Assembly: GCA_963829485.1 (NCBI GenBank)
Contig: CAWHIK010000010.1
Span: 62,001 to 126,000, forward strand
Length of the DNA stretch: 64,000 nt
Source: JBGPQJ01 sp963829485
GTDB lineage: Bacteria > Chloroflexota > Anaerolineae > Anaerolineales > Villigracilaceae
Direction: 5' to 3'
Program-made: the position numbers and the translations under genes
Shown here: positions 1-9,330 of the stretch, piece by piece
Numbering within the stretch: the stretch's first letter is position 1
Layout: the number at the start of each line of letters is the position of its first letter
Notes under the pieces: model-generated
What the model saw: the letters and a program-made list of their open reading frames with translations, nothing else
Told to the model about the DNA's origin: nothing
Database searches by the model: none

Positions 1-137
1 AAAGGTAATAATTGTTGTATTTCTACATAAAAATTCAACGATGAACGAATATCCCCTTTGGATATTCTGGTCTAGTTATTAGATTTCACTTCCTGTAAAG
101 TAAAAATCCTGAATCCTTAAAGATTATTAACTAAAGG

Positions 138-791
138 GTGAATCAGTTGAAGAACATAATAAAAAGGGTCATCGAAAATACAGCACTTTATCATCCATTA
201 CGGAATTGGGTTAACACGATAAGAGCTCGGAGAGAATTAAGAAAGTGGCATAAAAATGGACGACCTGTCCCTCCCCCTCATATCGTAAAGCAGCAGACTC
301 TGGTTGCTTATGCAAAAGAATATGATCTAAAGATACTGGTAGAAACCGGTACTTATTATGGCGATATGGTTCAGGCGATGAAAGGATATTTCGATCGAAT
401 TTATTCTATTGAACTGAGCGAGGATTTGTATAGGAAGGCGAAAAAGAGATTTGAAACATCAAAGAATATTGCATTGATCTGTGGCGATAGTGCAAAAGAG
501 CTAGTGAACATTATCGAGCGCCTGGATCGACCAGCATTGTTCTGGCTTGATGGCCATTATTCGGCTGGTGAGACTGCTAAAGGCGATAAGAATACCCCGG
601 TATTTGAAGAATTAAGCCAGATCCTAATTGGACCAGACACGGAACATGTGGTTATTATTGACGATGCGCGATGCTTTGGAAAAGAACCGGATTATCCTAG
701 CCTGAAGGAGCTTGCTGATTTCATTCAAACAAAAAGGTCAAACCTGGATATTGTTGTTCAAGACGATAGTATAAGGATCACGCCAAGATAA
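138..791 (+). CDS. SAM-dependent methyltransferase-like protein of the polysaccharide locus
   Basis: A 217-residue protein with a GTG start. The centre reads like a class I methyltransferase Rossmann core: 'LVETGTYYGDMVQAM' (about residues 67-81) resembles motif I, 'IYSIELSEDLY' ends the second strand with its acidic residue, 'LICGDSAKEL' follows, and 'FWLDGHYSAGET' resembles the metal or SAM-side strand of the small sugar- or lipid-modifying methyltransferases common in exopolysaccharide loci. A basic N-terminal stretch (about 1-45) precedes the domain. No signal peptide or membrane segment is seen. It sits first in an AT-rich glycan gene block, which supports a sugar-modifying role, but the acceptor is unknown. 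Unlike its neighbours it appears intact. Family assignment is fairly sure, substrate is not. Confidence 0.6.
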   Translation: MNQLKNIIKRVIENTALYHPLRNWVNTIRARRELRKWHKNGRPVPPPHIVKQQTLVAYAKEYDLKILVETGTYYGDMVQAMKGYFDRIYSIELSEDLYRKAKKRFETSKNIALICGDSAKELVNIIERLDRPALFWLDGHYSAGETAKGDKNTPVFEELSQILIGPDTEHVVIIDDARCFGKEPDYPSLKELADFIQTKRSNLDIVVQDDSIRITPR

Positions 792-892
792 AGTCGTTCA
801 GCAAAGAGTTGTGTTTGATATTAGTCCGCTGATATCTGTTATGCTACTGATAGACAATTAGTCAATGTGACTGTGAGCTAGTAATTTCTTAT

Positions 893-1901
893 TTGGCTAC
901 TGATTTCATATTTAACCTCCTTAAGTATAGAATAGCGATAGGCACAATGACGAACAATATTGTAACAAAATTGTCTAGCATTGCTTTTGGTCGGCGATTA
1001 CGACCACTATCAATTTCAGAGGGTGTGTTCCTTGCTGATTTACAGGCCGTTTTCCGTGCATTTCCAACCTTGGATACTTCAAGTGGACTATTATCGGAAT
1101 TGGCCTGGATACATAATACGAACAGACTAAAAGAACTAGTATTGAATCAGAATCCTAGAGAGTTTCTGAGATGGGATGTTGTTTCCTCAACAATGCTTAT
1201 TGCTTATACAAACTACTTATTTAGAGAACTGATGTATCTTAAGAGTTGTTCTGACTGGAACACGCGCTGGCGAAGTGCAATCAAGGAGTTATCAGTTGGT
1301 CATCCGATTCCCTACATTTTCTATCCTGCTAGTAGTGGCAACTTGATTTATCATGCTTATCATTTGGCTCAGTTTGAAGAAAAGACTCGAACTCAAGTTC
1401 ATGAAATTGACTTTGTTCTCGAATTTGGTGGTGGCTATGGAAGTATGTGCCGGCTGTTCTACAATTTAGGTTTTCGAGGTAGATACGTTATTTTTGATCT
1501 GCCATCATTTTCTGCGTTGCAGATTTACTACCTAAAAACCCTAGATTTACCTGTCCAACCAATAAACGAATTGAAATCAAGAACGGGTATAGTTTGCGTT
1601 TCAGATAATACAGTATTAAAGTCTATACTTGCAAATATTAAATGTGAAAATAAACTATTTATTGCTACGTGGTCAATAAGTGAGTTCTCCAAGTAGCGTT
1701 AGGGATACAATTCTACCCCTTGTGTCCGACTTTCAATCATTTCTTATTGCATATCAGGACAGATTTGGAGAAGTGAACAATAGGGATTATTTTGACGGAT
1801 GGAAAAACACATTTATGAACGTCATTTGGTACAACTAGCAGATTGAGCATATTCCTGGAAATTATTATCTTGCCGGAAATGTGGCTCCTAGGAAGATATG
1901 A
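893..1901 (+). pseudogene. Putative sugar O-methyltransferase (NanM-like), frameshifted and with an internal stop
   Basis: The first frame (to 1696) carries a methyltransferase core with 'EFGGGYGSMCRLFYN' as the SAM-binding loop, followed by 'YVIFDLPSFSALQIYYL', the pattern of the putative sugar O-methyltransferase family. It stops after 'ATWSISEFSK'. The expected continuation appears at once in another frame ('VRDTILPLVSDFQSFL', 'NNRDYFDGWKNTF', 'IEHIPGNYYLAG'), ending at the TGA at 1899-1901. That frame itself contains a TAG at 1836-1838 where a Gln codon is plausible. So at least one indel near 1690-1700 and one nonsense change are needed to explain it. The start is uncertain: TTG at 893 or ATG at 947. 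This may be real decay or poor sequence. The role would be methylation of a surface-glycan sugar. Confidence 0.6.
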
Positions 1902-2085
1902 GTTAACAGATTGTAAGAAGTGGGTTAGATAAGGAATACTATCAAACACTTAAAAGCGAGCAACCTGTAAGCTAGTTAGTTGCGTTTCATTGTTCTTGGT
2001 AAGGGTAAAGGTCTAGATACAATGAAATTAAGGATGATGAATTGTATAGTATAAATCATCGCAAGATCTGTGGAAGTATACTCGT

Positions 2086-3303
2086 ATGAAGGTGTCTGTT
2101 GTAACCAGTGTTTATGGATTGACCGGTGGCGGCGCAGGCATAGCTACTGAGCAAATAGCCAAAGGGATGTCGGAACGTAACTGGGAAGTCGTTGTTGTCA
2201 CAATTGGTAACAATAAGGAGATTTCCCATGAGCTTGAAGATGGAATCAGTGTGTATCGCTTTTACCCCAAAAATTTATATTCCTTACAGGATAAGGATTT
2301 ACACCCGAAATGGGAAAAAGCGATATGGCAATTGGTCGACATTTACAACCCTGATACGGGGCGTATTCTGGAAAAAATAATCGCCGCAGAAAAGCCGGAT
2401 ATTATTCATATTCATAAAATGCGTGGTCTTTCTGGCTCGGTTTGGACAGTCTCAACATCACATTGCCCCGGCCGTGTTGTCCAGACCTGTCACGATTTCG
2501 AAAGTATGAGTTCGGAAGGTACCTTGCAAGGAAAGATCGGACAATGGGTGTTGGAAAGGAGATGGCCGATCCGTGGTTACCAGTTGGTTCGGGCACACCT
2601 CTCACGTGAGATATCGGTATTAACCGCGCCCAGCGATTTCGCACTTTCTACAATCCAAAGGAGCGGTCTTTTTCCAGCTGCACAGAAGAAGGTCATTCCA
2701 AACAGCCATGGATGGACGGCAGATGAGTTAAAGATATTTCAAACGAAGGTCGTGTTCTCAAAACCAATGCATTTACTCTATCTTGGACGTTTGGAGCCTG
2801 AAAAAGGGCTTCGTGAATTGTGTACTGCAATCACGTCTTTAACAACTATATATCCGGAGTTGCGTTTATCCATTGCAGGGTGGGGCTCGATGGAAAAGGA
2901 ATTGATAAGTGTTTGCGAACTCGGAACAGAATATTACATTTGTGGGCAAGGTATCCGGTGAAGAAAAAAACCAGCTTATTTCAAGCGCGAGTGCTCTGAT
3001 TGTTCCATCTACCTGTAGAGAAACATTTGGCATGGTTGTTGTGGAGGCATTTGCGTTTGGAAAACCAGTTATCGCATCTCGAATCGGAGGCTTACAGGAA
3101 CTTGTTCGAGATGGAGAGACTGGATTGTTGGTTGAGCCTGGAGATATTAATCCCTAAAGCAAGCAGTCAAATGGATGATGGAAAATCCTGACCGATTATC
3201 TGTAATGTCATCAGCCTGTTTCGGGGAAGCGGAATTGTTCACCCTTGAGAATATGGTTTCCCAATATGAAAACTTATATCAAGACCTTTTAGCGGATCAA
3301 TGA
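2086..3303 (+). CDS. Family 4 glycosyltransferase (GT-B fold), frameshifted
   Basis: The N-terminal GT-B half is intact: 'TGGGAGIATEQIAKGM' glycine-rich acceptor loop near the start, 'PDIIHIHKMRGLSG', and 'LLYLGRLEPEKGLREL' opening the donor domain. The frame is lost near 2925 and continues in another frame with 'NITFVGKVSGEEKNQLI' and the diagnostic GT4 donor motif 'ETFGMVVVEAFAFGKPVIAS'. A second shift near 3150 leads to 'KQAVKWMMENPDRL' and a TGA at 3301-3303 that overlaps the ATG of the next gene (ATGA), as expected for an operon. The repaired length of about 405 residues is normal for GT4. It transfers a sugar from a nucleotide donor onto a lipid-linked glycan on the cytoplasmic face. 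Specificity cannot be read. Confidence 0.75.
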
Positions 3304-4087
3304 TCACAACCCAACCCTCCTCCACAGACAACAAAACCATCAGTTTATTAGGTATACGTATAGACGACTTGCCGCTTGATCATCTGTTGTTGCGTATGTT
3401 AATATAGCATCCAATGGTGATCGAGCGATAATCTCCAATGTGAATATTCACGCCATCAATATAGCTATGAGCAGATATGGTTTAGAGAGTTCCTAAATCG
3501 GAGCGACATTGTTTTTTGTGATGGGTTTGGAATTATGCTGGGAAGCCTGTTGGCAGGCAGCAGAATCAAGTATCGCTATACCCCACCGGATTGGATCGAT
3601 CAATTGATAGGAATTAATGATGGTCAGTTATCCTTCTTTTTTATTGGAGGAAAGCCTGGCGTTGCTGAGCGAGCAGGGGATGTTCTACTAAGAAGGAATT
3701 CGAAATTCAAGCTCCTCGGCACACACCATGGATATTTTAACAAGGGAAAAAGGTCTTCGGAGAATGTAGAAATCATCAGCTTAATATAACCGTACCGCTC
3801 CTAATTTCCTGTTGGTTGGCTTTGGCATGCCTTTGCAGGAACAATGGATACTTGAGAACTTCAATGATTTGCAAGTTAATATCATTATGCCTGTTGGAGC
3901 GATGTTTGATTATGTAGCAGGGGATGTCGTGCGTGCTCCACAATGGATGACAGATCATGGCTTTGAGTGGCTGGGTCGGCTCATTATCGAACCTCGCAGG
4001 TTGTGGAAACGGTATATTGTTGGCAATCCCTTATTTTTATGGCGGATTTTCATCCATGAGATTTTAGGCAAGCCTTTATCGAAGTAG
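3300..4087 (+). CDS. WecG/TagA/CpsF-family glycosyltransferase, frameshifted
   Basis: Fragments in shifting frames line up into one WecG/TagA/CpsF protein: 'TISLLGIRIDDLPLDHLL' near the start, 'ISNVNIHAINIA', then 'YRYTPPDWIDQL', 'FFIGGKPGVAERAGDVL', 'LLGTHHGYF', 'FLLVGFGMPLQEQWILEN', 'PVGAMFDYVAGDV' and 'WMTDHGFEWLGRLIIEPRRLW'. These are the hallmark segments of this family, which adds N-acetylmannosaminuronic acid or a related sugar to a polyprenyl-linked primer. Frame changes are needed around 3395-3530 and 3785-3810. The start ATG overlaps the stop of the preceding glycosyltransferase. The length after repair (about 262 residues) matches the family. The density of indels here is higher than in the housekeeping genes further on. 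Confidence 0.75.
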
Positions 4088-4136
4088 AATACAATAGTAT
4101 TGTAAGTTTATATTCTTCCGTATGTGAGACTGGGTT

Positions 4137-5543
4137 ATGATTCGCAGGTTTTCTACAAACTTTGCAGTTTTCTCCATCATTGTTGACCTGATCGTTGTCG
4201 CGCTCGCATTGTGGGGGGTGAATCAACTTCGCCCTTCTTTAATGCATTTCCGTTTACCAAACCGATCGAAGTACCGCCGCCCATCCCGATCCAGATGTAT
4301 TTTACATTTCCTTTGGTCTGGGTGATGATCATGATGGCTTTTTCAGTCTATGACGGGCGTAAGAATATCCGTATCGTGGATGAGTTCGCCAACCTGACTC
4401 TGGCCTCGCTGCTGGCAGGGGTGACACTGGCCGGTGTCCTTTACATGACGTTCCGGGAAACATCTCGCGTAACATTTCTCGTGTTCTTTTTTGCGACATA
4501 CATCCTGCTTGTATTCTGGCGGGTGGTGGTCCGTCTTCTGTATCGACGGCGAAACGAAATGGAAGGTCTTAACACCAGAGTCCTTATCATCGGCGCCGGT
4601 CCAGTTGGGAGAGATATTGAAATCCGCATAAAAGAGCATTCCCATCTGGATGTGACATTGTGCGGTTTTCTTGATGACGATTACCAAAAACGTGAAAATC
4701 ATTCGGAAATTCTAGGCAACCTGGATGAATTCGTGCGGTCATCAAAAAACGTCATACCACCGATGTGGTCATTGCCCTCCCAACCCGCGCATATGAGAAA
4801 GTCAACAGCCTGGTCAAGGAACTGGACGAACTACCGGTGCATATCTGGATCGTCCCGGACTATTTCAGCCTATCCCTGCATCACACCGAAATGCATGATT
4901 TCTCGGCATCCCCATGCTCGACTGCGCGCAGCCGCGTTGACGGAATACCAACGCATGGTAAAGCGTAGCTTTGACCTGATCATCACCACCCGCATTCTGG
5001 TCTTTGCCTTGCCTGTCATGGGGATTGTAGCCTTGTTGATCCGTCTGACGGATGGGAAACCGATTTTGTTCACACAACAGCGGGTGGGTGAGAACGGGAG
5101 ATTATTCAAGATCTATAAATTCCGCACAATGGTGATGAATGAAGAAGCCTTCAGAAACAGGTGGAAACGCTGGACAGCAAGGGGAATTGATCCATAAAAA
5201 AAAGGATGATCCACGCATCACTCCGCTGGGGCGTTTCCTGCGGCGTTTCAGCCTGGATGAGTTGCCGCAGTTTTTCAATGTCATGCGCGGGAATATGAGC
5301 CTGGTCGGGCCGCGTCCGGAACTACCCTATCTGGTAGACCTGTATGATCCCTGGCAGCGGAAGCGTTTTTCGGTGCCGCAGGGCATCACCGGCTGGTGGC
5401 AGATTAACGGCCGCAGCGACAAGCCCATGCACCTGCACACAGAAGACGACCTGTATTACATTCAAAATTATTCCCTGTGGCTGGATATGCAAATCCTGAT
5501 GCAGACGGTCTGGATCATCCTGCGCGGCAAAGGAGCGTATTAA
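4137..5543 (+). CDS. Polyprenyl glycosylphosphotransferase (WcaJ/WbaP-like initiating sugar transferase), multiply frameshifted
   Basis: The segments together form a full-length initiating sugar-phosphate transferase of about 468 residues. It has N-terminal membrane segments ('FSIIVDLIVVALALWG', 'FLVFFFATYILLVFW'), a CoA-binding-like Rossmann region ('VLIIGAGPVGRDIEIRI', 'CGFLDDDYQ'), then the catalytic C-terminus: 'KRSFDLIITTRILVFALP', 'FKIYKFRTMV', 'ITPLGRFLRRFSLDELPQF', 'MSLVGPRPELPYLVDLY' and 'GITGWWQINGRSD'. It starts glycan assembly by moving a sugar-1-phosphate onto undecaprenyl phosphate at the inner membrane. Frame shifts are needed near 4215, 4735, 4890 and 5150. That the catalytic motifs remain perfect despite four shifts in 1.4 kb favours sequence error over long-standing decay. 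Confidence 0.85.
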
Positions 5544-5599
5544 GTCCAAGCGCTCAGAATCAATATTTAATACAATCGAGCGTGTACAGGAGTCTGGTG

Positions 5600-6742
5600 A
5601 TGAGTTCGTATCGCGTAACAAATAGCAACCACTCAAGCTCTGTGTTAATGATTGTAAATATTCTTATAGTTATTGCAACTCTTTTTATTTCCACTTGGCG
5701 AATTTTGATTTGGCATGTTATAAATCCGATTCTTCATGTCTATTTAAAACGATTGTTGACTCTATTTGGCGTAGTGGGATTAAACCTAGAGATAAACTGG
5801 ACACTCATTGCTCAAATTACGAGTCTATTCATAATAATTGTTGTTCTGATAACAATGGGGACATATAATCGTCAATTCCTTAGCAAGGAATTCTGGCTTA
5901 TGTATATCCCACTTATTTTAATCTTAATAATTACCATGTGTTCTCAGTTCTGGTCGCTCAATCCTTCAAATACCATAAAACGATCCTTGTTTTTCCTGGT
6001 TTCAACGATGGGAGGTATTTACATAGGGTTTCAATTTCGACGGCAGAGAATTGTATTATTGTTCGAGGTTATGTCAGTAATATTTGTTTTATTAACTTAT
6101 GCTATGGTGTTTGAGTATCCCCTAGAGGGTGTTATGACTTTTGATACGCCAGGGGCTTGGCGTGGATTGTTCAATTATAAAAGTTTTGCAGGAGTAATGG
6201 TTGCTTTTGCAAGCATAGTATTCCTTTTCCGGCTCACGAATTTTAAAAAACGAGAATGGATTTTTAAGAATATATTCATTCATATACTTATTGCTGTCTT
6301 TGTTTTTCCTTTACAGGACAAAGAATGCTACTGCGATGATTTCATTTATCCTTTCGGCATGTGTTTTGGTATTAGGTATCATCTTTTATCAAATGGGAAC
6401 AAGACTAAAACCAATTCACTGGTGGATCATGGATTGGTCAGCATTGTAATTCTTATCTTATCTTGGGTTGGTAGAGATATGTTATTTGGTATATTTGGGC
6501 GCAGTGCGTCTCTCACGGGTAAAATCCCGATATGGATAGCGCTCGTACCATTTATTAAGCAAAGATTATTATTGGGGTATGGATTTGGCGAAGTATTTTG
6601 GTATTCAGAATACCTTGAGGAATTTTGGAAAATCGCACCGTGGAAAGCAGGCTTGGCTCACAGCGGGTATGTTGAGGCGTTATTAAATGTAGGGTTAATA
6701 GGTGTGGTAGTATGTGGCATCTTTTTGTTCCAAGTGACTTAA
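5600..6742 (+). CDS. O-antigen ligase/polymerase-like multi-pass membrane protein, frame disturbed
   Basis: A hydrophobic protein with about ten predicted membrane segments and the shape of the O-antigen ligase (WaaL/Wzy) family. 'CSQFWSLNPSNTIKRSLFFL' is the conserved 'W...P..T..R' region, 'WRGLFNYKSFAGVMVAFA' precedes the catalytic loop, and 'KIPIWIALVPFIKQRLLLGYGF' plus 'HSGYVEALLNVGLIGVVV' are the usual C-terminal signatures. Between about 6316 and 6440 the frame is wrong and the true sequence ('RTKNATAMISFILSACVLVL') lies one base away, so two compensating indels are present. The ATG at 5600 follows 'caggag' at a good distance. A longer upstream reading is an overlap with the previous gene. 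It would polymerise or ligate the lipid-linked glycan outside the membrane. The C-terminus may also be cut short. Confidence 0.65.
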   Translation: MSSYRVTNSNHSSSVLMIVNILIVIATLFISTWRILIWHVINPILHVYLKRLLTLFGVVGLNLEINWTLIAQITSLFIIIVVLITMGTYNRQFLSKEFWLMYIPLILILIITMCSQFWSLNPSNTIKRSLFFLVSTMGGIYIGFQFRRQRIVLLFEVMSVIFVLLTYAMVFEYPLEGVMTFDTPGAWRGLFNYKSFAGVMVAFASIVFLFRLTNFKKREWIFKNIFIHILIAVFVFPLQDKECYCDDFIYPFGMCFGIRYHLLSNGNKTKTNSLVDHGLVSIVILILSWVGRDMLFGIFGRSASLTGKIPIWIALVPFIKQRLLLGYGFGEVFWYSEYLEEFWKIAPWKAGLAHSGYVEALLNVGLIGVVVCGIFLFQVT

Positions 6743-7098
6743 TTATCATGAAAGTATTTCGTAAGCGAACGAATTCTATATTCATTGGTGTTCTTATATT
6801 GGTGCTTCTTTGTAATATTGAATAATGTGACCGAGAATTTGCTGGGAACGTATAAATTATTCGAACACTTTTGTTGATCATATCGATTTCATTTCTGCTT
6901 TGAAAGCGATTGGCACAACCCCTATGGCCTAAATAATCGGTAACCTAAACCTAAACGCAGCAGCGGTTTTACATCTTTTATTTCTCGTGAATATATTCAC
7001 CCTATTTGGAAAAAGCATTTGAAACTTTGAAAGAAACATCATTGGTGTTAGTAATCAAAATGTTTTTCAAGCCAGAATGTAATATTATGATATTTCCA
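6743..7098. other. Intergenic stretch with no recognisable gene
   Basis: AT-rich sequence between the ligase-like gene and the left end of the IS element. Short hydrophobic readings just after 6742 ('KVFRKRTNSIFIGVLILVLL') could be the displaced tail of the ligase-like protein. Nothing else is recognisable. Confidence 0.5.
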
Positions 7099-7949
7099 GA
7101 ACTCATCTCAAAAATGGTTAGAATAGGTCATACTTCGATACGGAGCGTGGCCAATGGACTTGACAGACGAATAATGCGCGATCCTAAAGGCGCTAATATC
7201 AGAGAAATCACCGAGGGAGGACGGCAAAGGACGCCCGAGAGTAAACAACCGAGACGTGCTGGACGGTATCCTGTGGGTGCTGCGTACCGGCGCTGCCTGC
7301 AGGACTTGCCGGAGCGATACCCTTCACCAGCGACTTGCCATCGCCGTTTTCAGGAATGGCGTAAGGAAAGAGTGCTGGAGGAGATCCTAAAGATGCTAGC
7401 CAGGGACTTGAAAGAGCGTGGCAATCTGGACTTGTCCGAATGTTTCATCGATGGCTTTATTGTCGTCGCTAAAAAAGGGAGCGGGCAGTGGGAAAGATCA
7501 AGCGCGGCAAAGGTACGAAGGTCATGGCAGTGGCAGACCGCTCTGGTCTTCCGATCGCCATCCACATTGCGCCTACTGCGCCGCAAAGTGCCTCAAAGGG
7601 GTGTGAAATCATCTTGTGGAAGCAACTCTCGCATCTCGAATTGTCCTGGAAGCTCTACAACGGTTGATCGGAGACAAGGCCTACGATAGCGACTCGCTGG
7701 ATGAGCAACTGCAAGCAGAAGGGATCGAACTGATCGCTCCGCATAAGGCGAACCGGGTTAAGCCAGCCACGAAGGATGGCCGCAAGTTGAGACGATACCA
7801 GCGCCGTTAGAAGATCGAACGACTGAACGTCTGGCTGCAAAACTACCGGAGAGTGTTGGTTCGTTATCACCGTATTGCTGAAAACTATCTCGGATGGCTT
7901 TATCTGGCCTGCATCATCCTGCTAATCAATGTGTATTTGAGCTGACTAC
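7099..7949 (+). mobile_element. Decayed IS5-type insertion sequence (IS427-group-like)
   Basis: About 850 bp, the usual size for the small IS5-family elements. The left end 'gaactcatctcaaaaa' (7099-7114) and the right end 'tatttgagctgactac' (7934-7949) match as inverted repeats at 12 of 16 positions by eye. The right end overlaps the transposase stop, as is common in this group. The inside is a broken DDE transposase. The ends were found by eye and could be off by a few bases. No clear target-site duplication was established. Confidence 0.6.
7160..7945 (+). pseudogene. IS5-family transposase, frameshifted with an internal stop
   Basis: Transposase segments lie in different frames. N-terminal: 'GRPRVNNRDVLDGILWVL' in one frame, then 'DLPERYPSPATCHRRFQEW' in another. 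Middle: 'LDLSECFIDGFIVVAKKG', containing the first catalytic Asp of the DDE triad. C-terminal: 'LIGDKAYDSDSLDEQLQ' (second Asp), 'PHKANRVKPATKDGRKLR', and 'KIERLNVWLQNYRRVLVRY', which contains the catalytic Glu of the 'R...ERLNAWL' motif. A TAG at 7808-7810 interrupts the expected 'RRWKIER'. At least two indels and one stop make the copy non-functional as read. It is typical of IS5/IS427 elements and lies between the glycan locus and the tRNA-Ser pair. Confidence 0.7.
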
Positions 7950-8064
7950 TACAATTTGTGGATGTTTATACTTGACGGGAGGGCGGTATTTGAAGATTCT
8001 CCCATTAATGGGGATGCGAAGCTGAAAGCAAAACGCGCCCAAATTTTCGGAGCGCGTTTCTTCA

Positions 8065-8158
8065 TGGCGGGGAGGGCGGGATTCGAACCCGCGGCTGAGG
8101 TTAAGCCCCAGCACTCACTTAGCAGGCGAGCCCAATCAGCCATCTCTGGCACCTCCCC
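8065..8158 (-). tRNA. trnS: tRNA-Ser (anticodon GCU)
   Basis: Read on the minus strand it begins GGGGAGGTGCC and ends with the T-arm GGGTTCGAATCCC, acceptor CCTCCCCG and an encoded CCA. The anticodon loop CTGCTAA gives GCU, and the long variable arm is the class II form expected for serine. It decodes AGC and AGU. Confidence 0.95.
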
Positions 8159-8189
8159 ATGAGTTGTTAATGCCCGGGTGACCTTCCAG

Positions 8190-8274
8190 CGGAGGGAGTG
8201 GGATTCGAACCCACGGTGGCTTGCACCACGACGGTTTTCAAGACCGTTACCTTCAGCCGCTCGGTCATCCCTCC
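8190..8274 (-). tRNA. trnS: tRNA-Ser (anticodon UGA)
   Basis: On the minus strand it begins GGAGGGATGACCGAGCGG, has an anticodon loop CTTGAAA (UGA), a long variable arm and the T-arm GGGTTCGAATCCC, ending CTCCCTCCG without an encoded CCA. It decodes UCN codons. It lies about 30 bp from the GCU gene on the same strand, so the two are probably one transcript. The UGA gene is upstream. Confidence 0.95.
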
Positions 8275-8397
8275 GAGCGGAAGGATTTTACCATAATTTA
8301 CTGCATCCTTTCCTTTATGGATTCAAATATTATTTTGCCATTTGGTTTAGAATAAATGAAAGGATTTTCTCAATTAACTCAAAAGGAGATGACCACT

Positions 8398-9247
8398 ATG
8401 CGCTGGGAAGAATTGACAAGCGACCTGTTTCCTCTAGCTGTTGAAAAAGCCGAAGGCGTGTGCCTGCTCCCCTTATCCTGCATTGAACGGCACGCACACC
8501 ACCTGCCCCTCGGCACGGACATGTATATCGGGCGCGACTTATGCAACAGGGCTGCCGCGCTCGAGCCGGCGATAGTGTTCCCGGATTTCATTTTCACTCA
8601 GATCCTCGAGGCGCGCCATTATCCCGGCTGTGTCGGCATGGACCCTGAGCTGACCATTCGCCTGCTGGATAATGCCTGCCGTGAAATCGCCCGCAACGGG
8701 CTTAAGAAGATCGTGCTGGTCAATGCCCACGGCGGGAACGATCACCTCATCCATTATTTCGCACAGATCCAGCTTGCCAACCCGCGCGATTACGTGGTCT
8801 ATGTGGCGAACCCTGCCTATGGCGAAGAGGGCGATGACCCGGTCAATGCGCAATGGGAAACGACGGTTGACGGGCATGCCGGCGAACGCGAAACGAGCGC
8901 CATCCTGGCCATCCGTCAGGAACTGGTCCGCACGGAAGCGCTGAAATCAGATGGAGAGGGCAATCCCCTCGAGCGGCTCAAGCCCCTGCGCGACCTGGGT
9001 GTGGATATGGGCATCTGGTGGTATGCCGACCACCCCAGCCATTATTGCGGCGACGGCACCTTTGGCACGGCTGAAAAAGGAAACAGCTGGTTGGACGCGA
9101 GGGCTGCGGCACTGGCTCAGGACGATCCGTGCCATCAAGAATGACACGGAGACCAAGCGCCTGCAGGATGAGTTCTTTGAGCGAATTAAACGCATAAAAA
9201 CTAATTGCCGCTTGTCTGAAAAAGATTATATGGAATTTAAAGAATAG
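8398..9247 (+). CDS. Creatininase-family amidohydrolase, frameshifted near its end
   Basis: A metal-dependent amidohydrolase of the creatininase/MftE fold. The signature is 'CIERHAHHLPLGTDMYIG' (about residues 27-44; the family has E-x-H-G-x-H-x-P-x-x-T/D), then 'ARHYPGCVGMD', 'KIVLVNAHGGNDHLI' (metal loop) and 'DGHAGERETSAILAI', which contains the conserved 'HAGxxETS'. The start is ATG 8398, preceded by 'aaaggag' at 8380-8386; an upstream ATG at 8356 lacks this. Near 9118 one extra G (caggacg instead of cagacg) throws the frame: the true tail 'TIRAIKNDTETKRLQDEFF' follows in another frame and runs to the stop at 9247. The substrate cannot be read; members act on creatinine, formamides or peptide-like cofactor precursors. 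Confidence 0.8.
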
Positions 9248-9330
9248 TCCTTGTGATTTTGAACATAGAAATATCTCTTTCGCACATGGACGCTTAATGG
9301 TGGAGAAATATTTGGGACAGAGGATCAGGA

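Noticed and set aside
8065..8274. tRNA-Ser genes as integration site for a genomic island
   Set aside because: No integrase gene and no direct repeat of a tRNA 3' end was seen; only an unrelated IS5 remnant is close.
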